From Schaalia sp. HMT-172 (GTDB lineage Bacteria; Actinomycetota; Actinomycetes; Actinomycetales; Actinomycetaceae): a DNA stretch of 64,000 nucleotides. Positions 8,972-19,434 of the stretch are shown piece by piece. The DNA lies in NCBI RefSeq assembly GCF_030644365.1, contig NZ_CP130058.1, positions 1,488,001 to 1,552,000 on the forward strand. The letters run 5' to 3'. The position numbers and the translations under genes were made by a program. The notes below the pieces were generated by a model. The model was not told where the DNA came from and searched no databases. It was given only the letters and a program-made list of their open reading frames with translations. Position 1 is the stretch's first letter, and the number at the start of each line of letters is the position of its first letter.

Positions 8972-10430
8972 TCGTCAACCCCAGTTTCTCTTCCATTTCT
9001 TCGAGCGGAATGCCTTTGGTTTCGGGCATCACCTTCAGGACCCAGAATAGCTGACCGACCATCGCGAGGAAGAAGATACCGAACGCGAAGCCGCCGCCGA
9101 GCTTATCCGTGAGGACCGGGAAGGCGTACGTGGTGATGAAGGCGAACACCCAGTGCGTGAGCGAGCCCAGCGACTGGCCACGCGCGCGCACGCGGTTCGG
9201 GAAGATCTCGGAGATGAAGACCCAGATGACCGATCCCTGACCGAAGGCGTGGGAGGCGATGAAGCCGAGCAGGCCGAGGAGAATGAGCCACACGGGGGCG
9301 GCGCTGCCTTCCTGGAAGACACCGCCCTCGTAGGCGAACATCATGCCGGCGAGGAAGCCGAGGGAGATCAGGTAGCCGATCGATCCGACGATCATGAGCT
9401 GGCGGCGGCCGAGCTTGTCGATAACGGTCAGGGCGGCCATGGTGGCGATCAGGTTCATGAGGCCGACGATGACGGAGCCGATGTAGGGGAAGGCGTCACC
9501 GAGCACCTCGGCGCCGCCGGCGAGCTTCATGACCTTGGGCGCGTAGTAGAGGATCGCGTTGATGCCAGAGAGCTGGTTGAACATCGCGATGCAGAAGGCC
9601 ATGAGGATGACCTTGCGGTAGCGACGCGTGAAGAAGGCGACCTTGCCGCCCGCGGCGTCCTCGGCGATCTGCGCCTTCATCTCGGCGATCTGCTCGCTGC
9701 TTTCTTCCTGCGTAGAGGTGAGGCGCTCGGAAATCTTCACGGCGCGTTCCTCGTGCCCGTGGGCGAGCAGCCAACGCGGCGTCTCGGGGACGGTGGCCAG
9801 GAAGATCAGGAAGAAGACGGCGGGCACGGCCATGACGCCGAGCATCCAGCGCCACGCGGTGTCTTCGTGCGCAATTTCGCGGATGACCGCGTTGGAGGCG
9901 TAGGCCAGGAGGATACCGAAGACGATGTTGAACTGGACCAGGCCGACCAGACGTCCGCGCACGCGGGCGGGGGCGATTTCAGCGGTGTAAATGGGAGCGA
10001 CCACGGAGGACAGGCCGACGCCGACGCCGCCCAGGAAGCGGAACACCATGAAGAAGGTGATCGGGAAGGCGGACGAGGCCGAGACCGTGCCGTCAGCAGC
10101 TGTCACCAGGGTGGGCACAGGCGCCAGGGCAGTGGCCAGCGCACCCACGCCGAAGAGGATGCCAATCCAGAAGAGGATGGGTTTACGGCCAAAGCGGTCG
10201 GCGAGTTTACCGGCGACGATGGCACCGCAGATCGTGCCGATGGTTGCGATGGCAACGATCATGCCCTCCCCCATGGAGGAGAGCGCGTAGAGCTTGGTGA
10301 GCTTTTCTTCCGCGCCGGAAATGACCGCTGTGTCAAAGCCGAAGAGCAGGCCGCCGAGAGAGGCAACGATAGCGCTTCGAATGACGAGAGGCGGAATGGA
10401 TTTAGTTTGTGCTGACGACTTCGTAGTCAT
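8964..10430 (-). CDS. MFS sugar porter
   Basis: This 488-residue, 12-helix transporter belongs to the sugar porter family. It shows GGLLFGFDTAVISGA in helix 1, the DRFGRKP loop after helix 2, PETPRWLL before the central loop, QLSGINAILYYAP in helix 7, and the ending MPETKGIPLEEME. ATG 10430 (MTTKSSAQTK) is preferred because a GGAG site sits 8 bases upstream; the frame extends a further 17 codons. It is the first gene of a two-gene operon with the PfkB kinase, so it probably imports the kinase substrate, likely fructose or another monosaccharide, by proton symport. Confidence 0.88.
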   Translation of the reverse strand: MTTKSSAQTKSIPPLVIRSAIVASLGGLLFGFDTAVISGAEEKLTKLYALSSMGEGMIVAIATIGTICGAIVAGKLADRFGRKPILFWIGILFGVGALATALAPVPTLVTAADGTVSASSAFPITFFMVFRFLGGVGVGLSSVVAPIYTAEIAPARVRGRLVGLVQFNIVFGILLAYASNAVIREIAHEDTAWRWMLGVMAVPAVFFLIFLATVPETPRWLLAHGHEERAVKISERLTSTQEESSEQIAEMKAQIAEDAAGGKVAFFTRRYRKVILMAFCIAMFNQLSGINAILYYAPKVMKLAGGAEVLGDAFPYIGSVIVGLMNLIATMAALTVIDKLGRRQLMIVGSIGYLISLGFLAGMMFAYEGGVFQEGSAAPVWLILLGLLGFIASHAFGQGSVIWVFISEIFPNRVRARGQSLGSLTHWVFAFITTYAFPVLTDKLGGGFAFGIFFLAMVGQLFWVLKVMPETKGIPLEEMEEKLGLTND

Positions 10431-10511
10431 GCTGGCTCCGCACTGTGGAGATGGGGCGCGCGTGGCGCCGAGGACACTCACGGTCCCCCGCCGTGAGCCT
10501 AAATAATCAAT

Positions 10512-10522
10512 TGGTCAGACAA
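10512..10522. promoter_or_regulatory. GntR (FadR-type) operator-like site upstream of the sugar porter
   Basis: TGGTCAGACAA on the plus strand and TTGTCTGACCA on the minus strand both fit the FadR-type consensus TNGTNNNACNA. The site is about 80 bases upstream of the transporter start in an AT-richer pocket. No GntR gene is in the window, so the regulator would be encoded elsewhere. Confidence 0.35.
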
Positions 10523-10650
10523 TTAGGACTTAGGGACCGATTCCCAAAAAAGCATTGAAAGAAAGGGACCTACACACACAAGAGCATAGAAAATGGAACA
10601 GATCACAACTCTGCGCTGATCACGCGTCATTCCACTATGCGAAACGATTG

Positions 10651-11673
10651 TCACACGTCGATGGCGTAGAGGCGCGTCTGCCCGACCGTACGGAACCCCA
10701 GGGAGTCGTAGACAGCCAACGCGCCCGTATGGTTGGCCGAACCGACGCCGGTGCCAGCCCGATCCATCCCGTCGCGCCTCTGCGCCCACATCGAGGCCAA
10801 AATCAACGCGTCAGCCACACGGGTCTCACGCCACGCCGACAGAACGCCCAGCTGATCGATGTAGCCTTCGCGCCATCCCAGCGCCGCCCAGTCCTGCTCG
10901 TAACGCGAGGCCAGGAGGAAGCCGGCAACGCGCGGGCGATCGCCGGTGCGATCCACGGCCAGGAACGACCACTCGGGAGCGAAGGCCGTGCGCCCCTGCA
11001 TCCACTGCTCCTGGGTGAGCGGCGGGCGCCCCCATTCCGACTCGTTGAGGCGGTTCGCGGCGCGCAGGGCAGGCTCTTCCCACTGAGGCCCCCAGGCCTC
11101 GACGCTCATGTACGAGCCCAGGTCCGGCACCGGGGCCAGGCCATCGAGCGAGGCGCGCAGCTCATAGTAGGTGCGCGTCCACCGGAAGCCGTGCACCTTC
11201 AGCTGGGCCTCGAGGTCATCCTGGCCGGCCTCGACGTGGCAGGTAATCTGCGCGGGGCCCTCCCCCTCCACGCTCGCCAGCATCTGACGGGCCGTCCCCT
11301 CCTGCCAGTCGACGATCGCGCTACCCAGGCCGATGCGCCGGAAGTCGGGATCCACTCCCCCGATGCACACGCACTCAACCCGTCCCGGGAATCGCAGCAC
11401 CACCTGCGCGAAGGCCACCAGGCGACCGGCGGCGATGCCCCGACGCGCGACCCCGACCAGGCCACGCCACTGGGAGGCACCCGAGAGCATCTCCTCTACC
11501 TCGTCCGCGCTGGTGCGGTACGGCGGATTATCGCGCGCCTCCATGCGCGCGAAGAGGGCCGCGAGGCCGACGTGATGGTCGGCGCGCAAAGGCTCCCACT
11601 CGATGCCGTGATGCTCGCCCGGGAAGGGAACGAACTCGGGGGCACCGGCTCTCTGCGCGAGAGGAATGCTCAT
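10651..11673 (-). CDS. Tandem-GNAT acetyltransferase, mycothiol-synthase-like
   Basis: This 340-residue protein has two GNAT folds. The first is about residues 25-165, with an acetyl-CoA loop near RRIGLGSAIVDW. The second is about residues 190-340, with a degenerate loop near RETRVADALIL and the ending YDSLGFRTVGQTRLYAID. The arrangement resembles mycothiol synthase and other two-domain GNAT enzymes of actinobacteria. The acceptor is unknown. It is a paralogue of the next gene upstream (same length, same LGLRW/GIEW opening and WQDGRARQML/WQEGTARQML block), so the pair arose by duplication. Confidence 0.7.
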   Translation of the reverse strand: MSIPLAQRAGAPEFVPFPGEHHGIEWEPLRADHHVGLAALFARMEARDNPPYRTSADEVEEMLSGASQWRGLVGVARRGIAAGRLVAFAQVVLRFPGRVECVCIGGVDPDFRRIGLGSAIVDWQEGTARQMLASVEGEGPAQITCHVEAGQDDLEAQLKVHGFRWTRTYYELRASLDGLAPVPDLGSYMSVEAWGPQWEEPALRAANRLNESEWGRPPLTQEQWMQGRTAFAPEWSFLAVDRTGDRPRVAGFLLASRYEQDWAALGWREGYIDQLGVLSAWRETRVADALILASMWAQRRDGMDRAGTGVGSANHTGALAVYDSLGFRTVGQTRLYAIDV

Positions 11674-11690
11674 GCTCGTCTCCTAGCGGA

Positions 11691-12710
11691 CTACTGGTCG
11701 ATCGTGTAATAAACCTCGGCGGCTTCGTCGACGAAGCCAAGGTGCTCGTAGATATTATGCGCGCCGTCGGGACTCGACATGTCAACATCAAGACCGATAC
11801 GACTCACACCCGAGGCCGATGCAGCTGCGACCGCGTGCCCCACGAGGGCCGTCGCCACGGAACGGCCGCGGTGGGCCTCGGCAACGCCGAGGAGGTAGAT
11901 GTAGGCCTCCGGTCGGCCCGTCGCGACCCAGCGCGCGGCGGGACGGCCCGTCATCGCGTAGCCGACCACCTCGCCCTCGGCGTCCACGGCCACGAAGGAC
12001 CAGCGCGGGTCGAAGTGATTCATCGCGTCGTCCCACCACAGGGCGCGCAGCGGCGAACGGAACGACTGCTGGAAGGCCTCCATGTGGATGGCGCGGACCT
12101 GCGCCTGCGGAACCTGGTTCCACGGCAGGACACGGTATCCGTGGCGTGCGGGCACGGGCACCTCGCCGCCAGCCAGGTCACGGTACATGACCTGATACGT
12201 GCGCTTCGCGAAGAAGCCGGCCGCAATGTAGAGGCGACGACGATCGGTCATGTGCGCATCGACGAGGTTCGAGATCGACGCGGGCACCTCGGACTCGGCG
12301 CCGAAAGCTTCGACGAGCATCTGTCGGGCGCGACCGTCCTGCCAGTACAGGAGGGCCCGGCCCACGCCTCGGCCACGCCAGTGGGGGTGAATGAAGGCGC
12401 TGACGATTGCTGTCGCGGCCTCGTGGATGCCTCGCAGGACGCGCACGGACGCCACCGCGCAGATGTTTCGCTTCGCATCCAGGCCGACGATCGTGTCCAC
12501 CCAGTCGCGGCCGTTCTCGCCTTCCATCATGTCCGCGATATCTTCCACGGAGGTACGGCGAATCGCCCGGTCATCGTCTTCGATGTGGCAGATGAGCGCG
12601 TACACCGCGGGCGCGTCGCGGCCGATCATGGGCCGCCAGCGCAACCCGAGGTGGTTGCCCGGGTACGGGACGGACCCGGGCGGCGTGAGTCGCTGCGCAA
12701 GTCCTGTCAT
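11691..12710 (-). CDS. Tandem-GNAT acetyltransferase (paralogue)
   Basis: This 339-residue protein has two GNAT domains. The N-terminal one has a good acetyl-CoA binding loop (HWRGRGVGRALLYWQ, near residues 108-122). The C-terminal one has HRGRSVATALVGHAV and YEHLGFVDEAAEVYY. It lies 17 bases upstream of its paralogue on the same strand, so the two are probably cotranscribed and may form a pair of enzymes with related substrates. The second domain here keeps the acetyl-CoA loop better than the one in the neighbour. Confidence 0.72.
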   Translation of the reverse strand: MTGLAQRLTPPGSVPYPGNHLGLRWRPMIGRDAPAVYALICHIEDDDRAIRRTSVEDIADMMEGENGRDWVDTIVGLDAKRNICAVASVRVLRGIHEAATAIVSAFIHPHWRGRGVGRALLYWQDGRARQMLVEAFGAESEVPASISNLVDAHMTDRRRLYIAAGFFAKRTYQVMYRDLAGGEVPVPARHGYRVLPWNQVPQAQVRAIHMEAFQQSFRSPLRALWWDDAMNHFDPRWSFVAVDAEGEVVGYAMTGRPAARWVATGRPEAYIYLLGVAEAHRGRSVATALVGHAVAAASASGVSRIGLDVDMSSPDGAHNIYEHLGFVDEAAEVYYTIDQ

Positions 12711-12815
12711 GCGTCATATCCTAGCGGCTGATAGGGCCTTTAGTCACACTGACGATGGACATTTGTCCTTGCATTCTGAACACTTGTGCAGCCAGCGGGC
12801 GCTTGTCGCGCGATA

Positions 12816-14936
<2,121 letters not shown>

Positions 14937-15194
14937 ATGTGTCCCCGTGCTCGTTTGCGGCCACCGGTGCGCGTGGCGCTGGTTCTGGGACGCTTTCCAC
15001 GATTGACGAGGCCGGGGCCGGATCGCGCTGGTGAGTAAGGTTTCTGGGGTCGGCGGGGGCCTGCTGGCAGGGGTGCCCACGCCTCCACCGCGCGGTTATG
15101 ACGGCGTCGGCTCACACTTGTAGCGGAGGGGCGTTGATTGCGCCCCGGGTGAACAGGGGTGCGCGGGGGCGGTGCGATGGTGTGTGATGGACGC

Positions 15195-15410
15195 ATGAAC
15201 GCACAGACTCTTGAACGCCCCGTACTGGACGAGCCGCAGCTGAGCGCGGCGAATCGTTGCGACGCCTGCGGCGCTCGCGCCTGGGTTCGTGCGACCATGC
15301 CGTCGGGCGGCCAGCTGTACTTTTGCGGCCACCACGCGAACGAGCACCTGCCCTCCCTGGTGGGCGCCGGCGCGCAGATCCTGGACGAGCGTCATTTCAT
15401 GAACGACTGA
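15195..15410 (+). CDS. DUF7455 small zinc-ribbon protein
   Basis: This 71-residue protein has CDACGARAW near the middle and YFCGHHANEH near the end, so one zinc site formed by two Cys and a Cys/His cluster is likely. It matches the small actinobacterial family often found divergent from parE. ATG 15195 begins MNAQTLERP; the frame is open for 12 more codons upstream without a better start. The function is unknown. Confidence 0.75.
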   Translation: MNAQTLERPVLDEPQLSAANRCDACGARAWVRATMPSGGQLYFCGHHANEHLPSLVGAGAQILDERHFMND

Positions 15411-15451
15411 TTGCATCGCACCCGCCTCGGCGGGACGCACGGCTTTGAGGC

Positions 15452-15486
15452 GCGGGCGGGGACCAACGGGTCCCCGCCCGCGTTTC
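15452..15486 (+). terminator. Strong hairpin terminator after DUF7455
   Basis: A perfect 14-bp GC-rich stem (CGCGGGCGGGGACC with its complement) around an AACG loop is followed by TTT. It isolates the core block from the accessory island that begins with hicA. Confidence 0.8.
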
Positions 15487-15540
15487 GCAGTACAGTCAAC
15501 CCCTACCTACCGAGCAATCACCGCAATCGCATTGCCCAAC

Positions 15541-15561
15541 GAGTTTAGGGGGACTAAACTC
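15541..15561. promoter_or_regulatory. Perfect 8-bp inverted repeat, probable HicAB operator
   Basis: GAGTTTAG-GGGGA-CTAAACTC lies immediately before the hicA start, so a bound repressor would block the promoter or ribosome access. The HicB-type antitoxin (15758-16138) has a C-terminal helix-turn-helix and is the natural candidate to bind it. Confidence 0.55.
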
Positions 15562-15566
15562 ATGTC

Positions 15567-15761
15567 ATGACGCGGCCAATGCCATACCACAAGCTGAAGC
15601 GAGAGCTCCTCAAGGCAGGCTTCATCGCTTGCCCGGGAAAAGGGGATCACGAGGTCTGGTCGAATGACGGTATCAGGGTTGTCGTGACGCAAACCCGCGA
15701 GGTACCGCCCGCATTGACACGACAAGCCCTCGAGGCTATTGAGAGGAGCAAACAGCAATGA
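15567..15761 (+). CDS. hicA: HicA-type mRNA interferase toxin
   Basis: This 64-residue protein has the HicA double-stranded-RNA-binding-like fold signature: KLKRELLKAGF, then GKGDHEVW with the catalytic His28, and the ending VPPALTRQALEAI. HicA toxins cleave mRNA and stop translation when free of antitoxin. The length is normal for the family. The stop overlaps the antitoxin start (ATGA), so the pair is coupled. A second ATG lies four codons in. The order toxin then antitoxin is typical of hicAB. Confidence 0.82.
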   Translation: MTRPMPYHKLKRELLKAGFIACPGKGDHEVWSNDGIRVVVTQTREVPPALTRQALEAIERSKQQ

Positions 15762-16138
15762 CGAGCCTCGTCGTCACCGCTTCGCGGTGGCAAAGCAAGC
15801 TCGGTGGCGGTTGGGAGCTCCTCAACGGCGACCATGCCATGACGCAGGTCCGACGCCTTTCCGATGCTCGCCAGCAGGTGGTCGATTACCTCGACACAAT
15901 TGATCCCGATGTCTCCCACGAGGATTGGGATATCACTATCGTTCCCGCAATTCCACAGGCACAGTCGGTCGAACAGGCAAAAGCTGCGACACGGGAAGCG
16001 ATGGATGCCCAGGCAGCCGCTGCTGCTCAATCCCGCGAGGTCGCCCGGTCGCTGCGAGCCTCGGGCCTCTCCATCGATGACGCTGCCTGGATCATGGGCG
16101 TTTCCCGGTCCAGGATTTCTCAACTCGCGCGCGCTTAA
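15758..16138 (+). CDS. hicB: HicB-type antitoxin with C-terminal helix-turn-helix
   Basis: This 126-residue protein has an N-terminal HicB-like strand region (WELLNGDHAMTQVRRLSDA) and a central acidic linker with an Ala-rich helix. The DNA-binding helix-turn-helix at residues 100-126 includes LSIDDAAWIMGVSRSRISQL. It should neutralise HicA and repress the operon through the inverted repeat at 15541-15561. The HicB domain is a divergent, actinobacterial version. Confidence 0.72.
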   Translation: MTSLVVTASRWQSKLGGGWELLNGDHAMTQVRRLSDARQQVVDYLDTIDPDVSHEDWDITIVPAIPQAQSVEQAKAATREAMDAQAAAAAQSREVARSLRASGLSIDDAAWIMGVSRSRISQLARA

Positions 16139-16437
16139 TACTCTTCCCACACGAGCATACACACACCTGTTGTCGGCCTCCGCCTACTCATGCGGCGGAT
16201 CACACCAGGCCCGTGCGTGCGTCGTTGAGGGCTTTTTGATGCAACCGTTGCCCTGGCCGCCTGGTGGGGTTCGCATCCGATGGGCGATGTGCCCCGCCGA
16301 ACCGCTGGGCAACGCGCGTGGCGACCGCAGTGCGCGCCGTCGCCCCGTCGTGGCTGCTCCGGCCTCGCACGCGCCGATGAGCCGTGCGTCTCTGCTACGG
16401 TTGACCACACAGTCAGCGGCGACGATGGGACCACCAC
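16139..16437. other. Intergenic stretch before the calpain-like cassette
   Basis: About 300 bases without a credible gene. A TTGACC at 16401-16406 could be a -35 element for the following gene, but no convincing -10 follows at the usual distance. Short open frames on both strands lack ribosome binding sites and family resemblance. Confidence 0.4.
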
Positions 16438-17721
16438 GTGAGATTCTTCAGATACGCATCCTACTTCCCCGACTGCGACGGAGATCCCGCGGCGATATGG
16501 GAGTACTCCTGCACCCTGGAGGAGTGGCATGACGCTCTTCTTGAGGCGCGCGACGACTTCTGGGCCGCGCGTCGCTCCTACCCGGAGTGGGAGGGCCTCT
16601 CGAAAAATGCCTTTGTTGCCCAGAGCCTGACAGAATACAGACTTCTCGACGTCCTCGAGGAGGGCTCCGCCAAGGCCGTCGGCGCCGTGCGTGACTACCA
16701 CGACGCGCTGGGCGTTCGCCTGAGGGTCATCCGCTCAATCCGTTCCGACGCGGAAAACCTCGACAGAATCTACGACTCGCTTACCTGGGGACAGGTGTTC
16801 AACGGCGGGGATGCCCACCTCGAGGCTCAATTCAAGAGCTTGAAGGACTACTACGCAAGGCAGCTCAGCACACTCGAGGAGGACCGAGCGAAGTGCGCGG
16901 CGGTCCTGCGAGAGGCTCTGCGCATCGAGCCCTTCGTGCCCGGCGACAATGTCCCACTCTCTGAGAAGAAGGCTCTCAGGCAGGAACAACTCGACGCGCT
17001 CGCCGCCATCATCGAGAGCGACGACGACTACGATTTCTCGCTCACGCAGGGGGACATCGGGGACTGCTATTTCCTCTCCTCCGTCCTCGCCCTGGCCCAG
17101 AGCAAGTCGGGCAGGGATCACCTTCGATCCCTCATCAAGGTACACCGCAACTCCTCGGGACAGGTCGACGGCTTCTACGTGACCCTCCCCGCGGCTCCGG
17201 GCGACCCCAATCCCTTCGGCACCGACACCGTCTTCGTGAGCGACGTGTACGCGCGGGGAACATCGAACGGCTCCCCGGGCATCGATTCGATCCTGGAATC
17301 CGCCTTCGCGCAGGGCTACACCGGCGGCATCAACCAGTGGTACAAGGGAGGCGCACAGGCCGGACTCAGCGCGCAGGCACTCTACGCGCTGACGGGGCAC
17401 GCCCACGTCCCAACCCCCACAGTGATGACCTCCCCCGCAAACATTCAACAGGCTTACGCGGCCGAGCGTCCCATCACAGCCGAGACTTTTCTCGCATCCG
17501 AGGCAACGGTCTTGGTCGACGGACAAGAACAAACAATCAGGATCTCCGGCTTCCACGCCTACGCGGTCACGGGCGCCGATGAGAACGGCGTCTACATCAC
17601 GAATCCGTGGGGCTTCAATAAGCGCGCGGACTCCACCGGCAACACGAGCGGGCAGTTCTACATGACCTACGAGCAGTTCAACAAGCACTTCCTCTCCTAC
17701 ACGATCGGATCGTCCTCATGA
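16438..17721 (+). CDS. Calpain-like (C2 family) cysteine protease, possible secreted toxin
   Basis: This 427-residue protein starts at GTG 16438. Residues 1-165 are helical and charged, resembling the helical secretion or binding domains placed before toxin domains. The rest is a calpain-type papain fold: Cys210 in QGDIGDCYFLSS, His373 in SGFHAYAV, and Asn389 in NPWG, which completes the catalytic triad. The two following genes overlap by 4 bases each, giving a tight cassette: protease, exported protein, small helical protein. No signal peptide is present, so export would need a type VII-like route. The protease call is firm; the toxin role is inference. Confidence 0.75.
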   Translation: MRFFRYASYFPDCDGDPAAIWEYSCTLEEWHDALLEARDDFWAARRSYPEWEGLSKNAFVAQSLTEYRLLDVLEEGSAKAVGAVRDYHDALGVRLRVIRSIRSDAENLDRIYDSLTWGQVFNGGDAHLEAQFKSLKDYYARQLSTLEEDRAKCAAVLREALRIEPFVPGDNVPLSEKKALRQEQLDALAAIIESDDDYDFSLTQGDIGDCYFLSSVLALAQSKSGRDHLRSLIKVHRNSSGQVDGFYVTLPAAPGDPNPFGTDTVFVSDVYARGTSNGSPGIDSILESAFAQGYTGGINQWYKGGAQAGLSAQALYALTGHAHVPTPTVMTSPANIQQAYAAERPITAETFLASEATVLVDGQEQTIRISGFHAYAVTGADENGVYITNPWGFNKRADSTGNTSGQFYMTYEQFNKHFLSYTIGSSS

Positions 17722-18281
17722 CAGTGCGTGCCAGATACGTCGTCGCCGCTCTTCTCGCCTCAGCCTGCGCCCTTGTCGGACTGGACTACGCGAGCATCAC
17801 CTACGCGAGCGACCGCATCGAAGACCTCGACGCGGCGTGCCCGGGCGGCATCGTCGTCGCGACGGGAGGAGGCAAAGACCGGATCGAGCTCGGCGCCAAC
17901 GCAGACCACGACTTCGTCTACTCAGACACCCGCCAGATTGGGATCACCGCCGGGCGCCAACACGCGCTGATCTCAGCCAGTGTCAGGGGCGCCCCCGGCA
18001 AACCTCTGCCGCCTCTCCTGCACGTCGGCGACACGCAGGTCGAACCCGGAGTCGGGACCTTCACGTTCCTGGCCGCCCACCCGTCCGGGTACGTCACGGG
18101 GCCGCGCGAATCATGGGCACAGTTCTGCTTCGAACCCGATCCCACCTTCGAACTGGCACCGCTGCGATACCCCACCTCGGACCCCCGGCACGACCCGGAG
18201 TGCGGCTACAGCTGGGTCACCGCCCCCGAGTGTCTATCGATCAGGCCGACCCCCACCCCTTTCGACACGGAGCAATCATGA
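17718..18281 (+). CDS. Exported or membrane-anchored protein of the calpain cassette
   Basis: This 187-residue protein has one N-terminal hydrophobic segment (residues 8-28) usable as a signal peptide or anchor. It has no canonical lipobox, although a Cys follows in ASAC. The mature part has four further Cys residues, mostly in the C-terminal third (CFEPDP, PECGYSW, PECLS), so disulfides outside the membrane are likely. I do not recognise the family. Its ATG overlaps the stop of the protease gene, and its stop overlaps the next start. A role as immunity protein, inhibitor or partner of the protease is plausible from context alone. Confidence 0.6.
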   Translation: MTVRARYVVAALLASACALVGLDYASITYASDRIEDLDAACPGGIVVATGGGKDRIELGANADHDFVYSDTRQIGITAGRQHALISASVRGAPGKPLPPLLHVGDTQVEPGVGTFTFLAAHPSGYVTGPRESWAQFCFEPDPTFELAPLRYPTSDPRHDPECGYSWVTAPECLSIRPTPTPFDTEQS

Positions 18282-18610
18282 GTCTATTTCGAGTTGACCC
18301 CGAGCGCATCAAGACGCTGCAAGGGAGAATCGCCGACATCCGCACGTCGCTCGAGACTCATCCCGTCCCCTCCCCTCCCGCTGACGCGGTTTTTTCCTCC
18401 CCGGCTATTCTCTCCGCGCTGGGTGAGTTCCGTGAGGCTGCGCGCCAGCGCCTTCAGGACTCGCGCCTGTACTGCGAGGAAACGGAACAGGCCCTCTCCT
18501 CGTTAGCGAGCGGTTCCAGCGCGGACGATCAGGCCGCAGCGTCCGCGCTCAACGCGCACAGTTTCGACAAGTTCCAGCGAGGCCGCGGGCAGGATATCGG
18601 CCGGGTCTAG
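18278..18610 (+). CDS. Small helical protein, WXG100/type VII-partner-like
   Basis: This 110-residue protein begins MSLFRVDPERIKTLQ and is almost entirely helical, with a central break at PVPSPPADAVFSS. The size, predicted helix-turn-helix hairpin and lack of a signal peptide resemble ESX/WXG100-type partners or toxin-associated small proteins of type VII systems. No WxG is present, so the assignment is weak. The 4-base overlap with the upstream gene indicates one transcript. The preceding long open frame in the same phase is only a shadow of the upstream gene. Confidence 0.5.
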   Translation: MSLFRVDPERIKTLQGRIADIRTSLETHPVPSPPADAVFSSPAILSALGEFREAARQRLQDSRLYCEETEQALSSLASGSSADDQAAASALNAHSFDKFQRGRGQDIGRV

Positions 18611-18723
18611 TTGGGCGGAAGCTCGCTGTCACTGGCCCGAGTGCGGGGATCACGCCACGCGCATAGAAGCGGCGGCGACGGTGCGGGTCTCCTGGGCACT
18701 GCTTTGAGGAGATCCGCACTGCT

Positions 18724-19011
18724 TTATGCCTTTAGAGCCAGCAGGCCGTCAGATATGAAACGACGAATGAGTTCACTGCGAGTTTGTCCGAGCTCCCCTG
18801 CCGCCTCGTCGAGCTCGCGGACTAAGGATTCGGGCAGGCGTGTGCCGACCGGCATTGTGTCCTCGCCGAAGAGCTGCGGACGCCCTGGCAGAACCTTCCA
18901 CGCTCCGTCGCATTCGCCCGCTTCAAAGCGCTGCGCATCTGCTTCAAGATCGGCGTCGGTAACGGTGATTCCTCCCGCAAAACGGTAGGTTCCCTGTTGT
19001 TTCTTGCTCAT
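18724..19011 (-). CDS. Ribbon-helix-helix-type antitoxin
   Basis: This 95-residue protein has a C-terminal ribbon-helix-helix signature (MPVGTRLPESLVRELDEA and TRSELIRRFISDGL, residues 57-92). The N-terminal half (FAGGITVTDADLEADAQRFE) should wrap the toxin. ATG 19011 overlaps the toxin stop by four bases. It lies downstream of the toxin gene, the order seen in BrnT/BrnA-type pairs. It probably represses its own operon. Confidence 0.72.
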   Translation of the reverse strand: MSKKQQGTYRFAGGITVTDADLEADAQRFEAGECDGAWKVLPGRPQLFGEDTMPVGTRLPESLVRELDEAAGELGQTRSELIRRFISDGLLALKA

Positions 19012-19292
19012 TGCTCTCTCCTCACAGGTCCAAATATTTCGGTCATCGTTTCCTTTGAAGGTGGAGTCATCGCGTGATAGATGAGAATGCTGCCGTCTTC
19101 CTGGAGCGCGGCAAGGAGTTCGAGCAGTCTCCCGTTCCTGTCGTATCCCAACGCTGCGTATGCGGGCCAGTACGGAGAGTCCACGCGTTCGGCACACTCG
19201 ACTGCATACACCCAGGCGTGAATCGCATCTTCCTCCTCGATCTCAGGATGGCGCGCACTCACTCGTGGATGCACAACAACCGGTACGTCCAT
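19008..19292 (-). CDS. BrnT/DUF4258-like toxin
   Basis: This 94-residue protein has the pattern of RelE-superfamily toxins of the BrnT/DUF4258 kind. An early basic/His element (ARHPEIEEEDAIHAW) is followed by a strand pair around ALGYDRNGRLLELLAALQED and an ILIYHAMTPPSKETM element with a conserved His. The stop overlaps the antitoxin ATG. The likely action is as a ribonuclease in the cytosol. The subfamily is inferred by pattern, not by alignment. Confidence 0.6.
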   Translation of the reverse strand: MDVPVVVHPRVSARHPEIEEEDAIHAWVYAVECAERVDSPYWPAYAALGYDRNGRLLELLAALQEDGSILIYHAMTPPSKETMTEIFGPVRREQ

Positions 19293-19434
19293 CGGCGCCT
19301 CACCTCCCCCTCGCCCATGCCAGGAATTTCGTTAACAAAATTCTAACGCTGTCCTCACGGGTCCGCTGATCAATGCAATTGATGGGCAACGAAAGCGTTG
19401 AACCGCGACCTTCTCCGCGAGTTGCACCCCTCCC

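Noticed and set aside
14937-15080. An N-terminal extension of ParE.
   Set aside because: The translation is Arg/Pro-rich and unlike GHKL proteins; a ribosome binding site precedes the ATG pair at 14936/14933.
18611-18723. A tRNA or small RNA in the gap between the calpain cassette and the antitoxin gene.
   Set aside because: No cloverleaf or terminator-like fold could be drawn; the gap is short and featureless.
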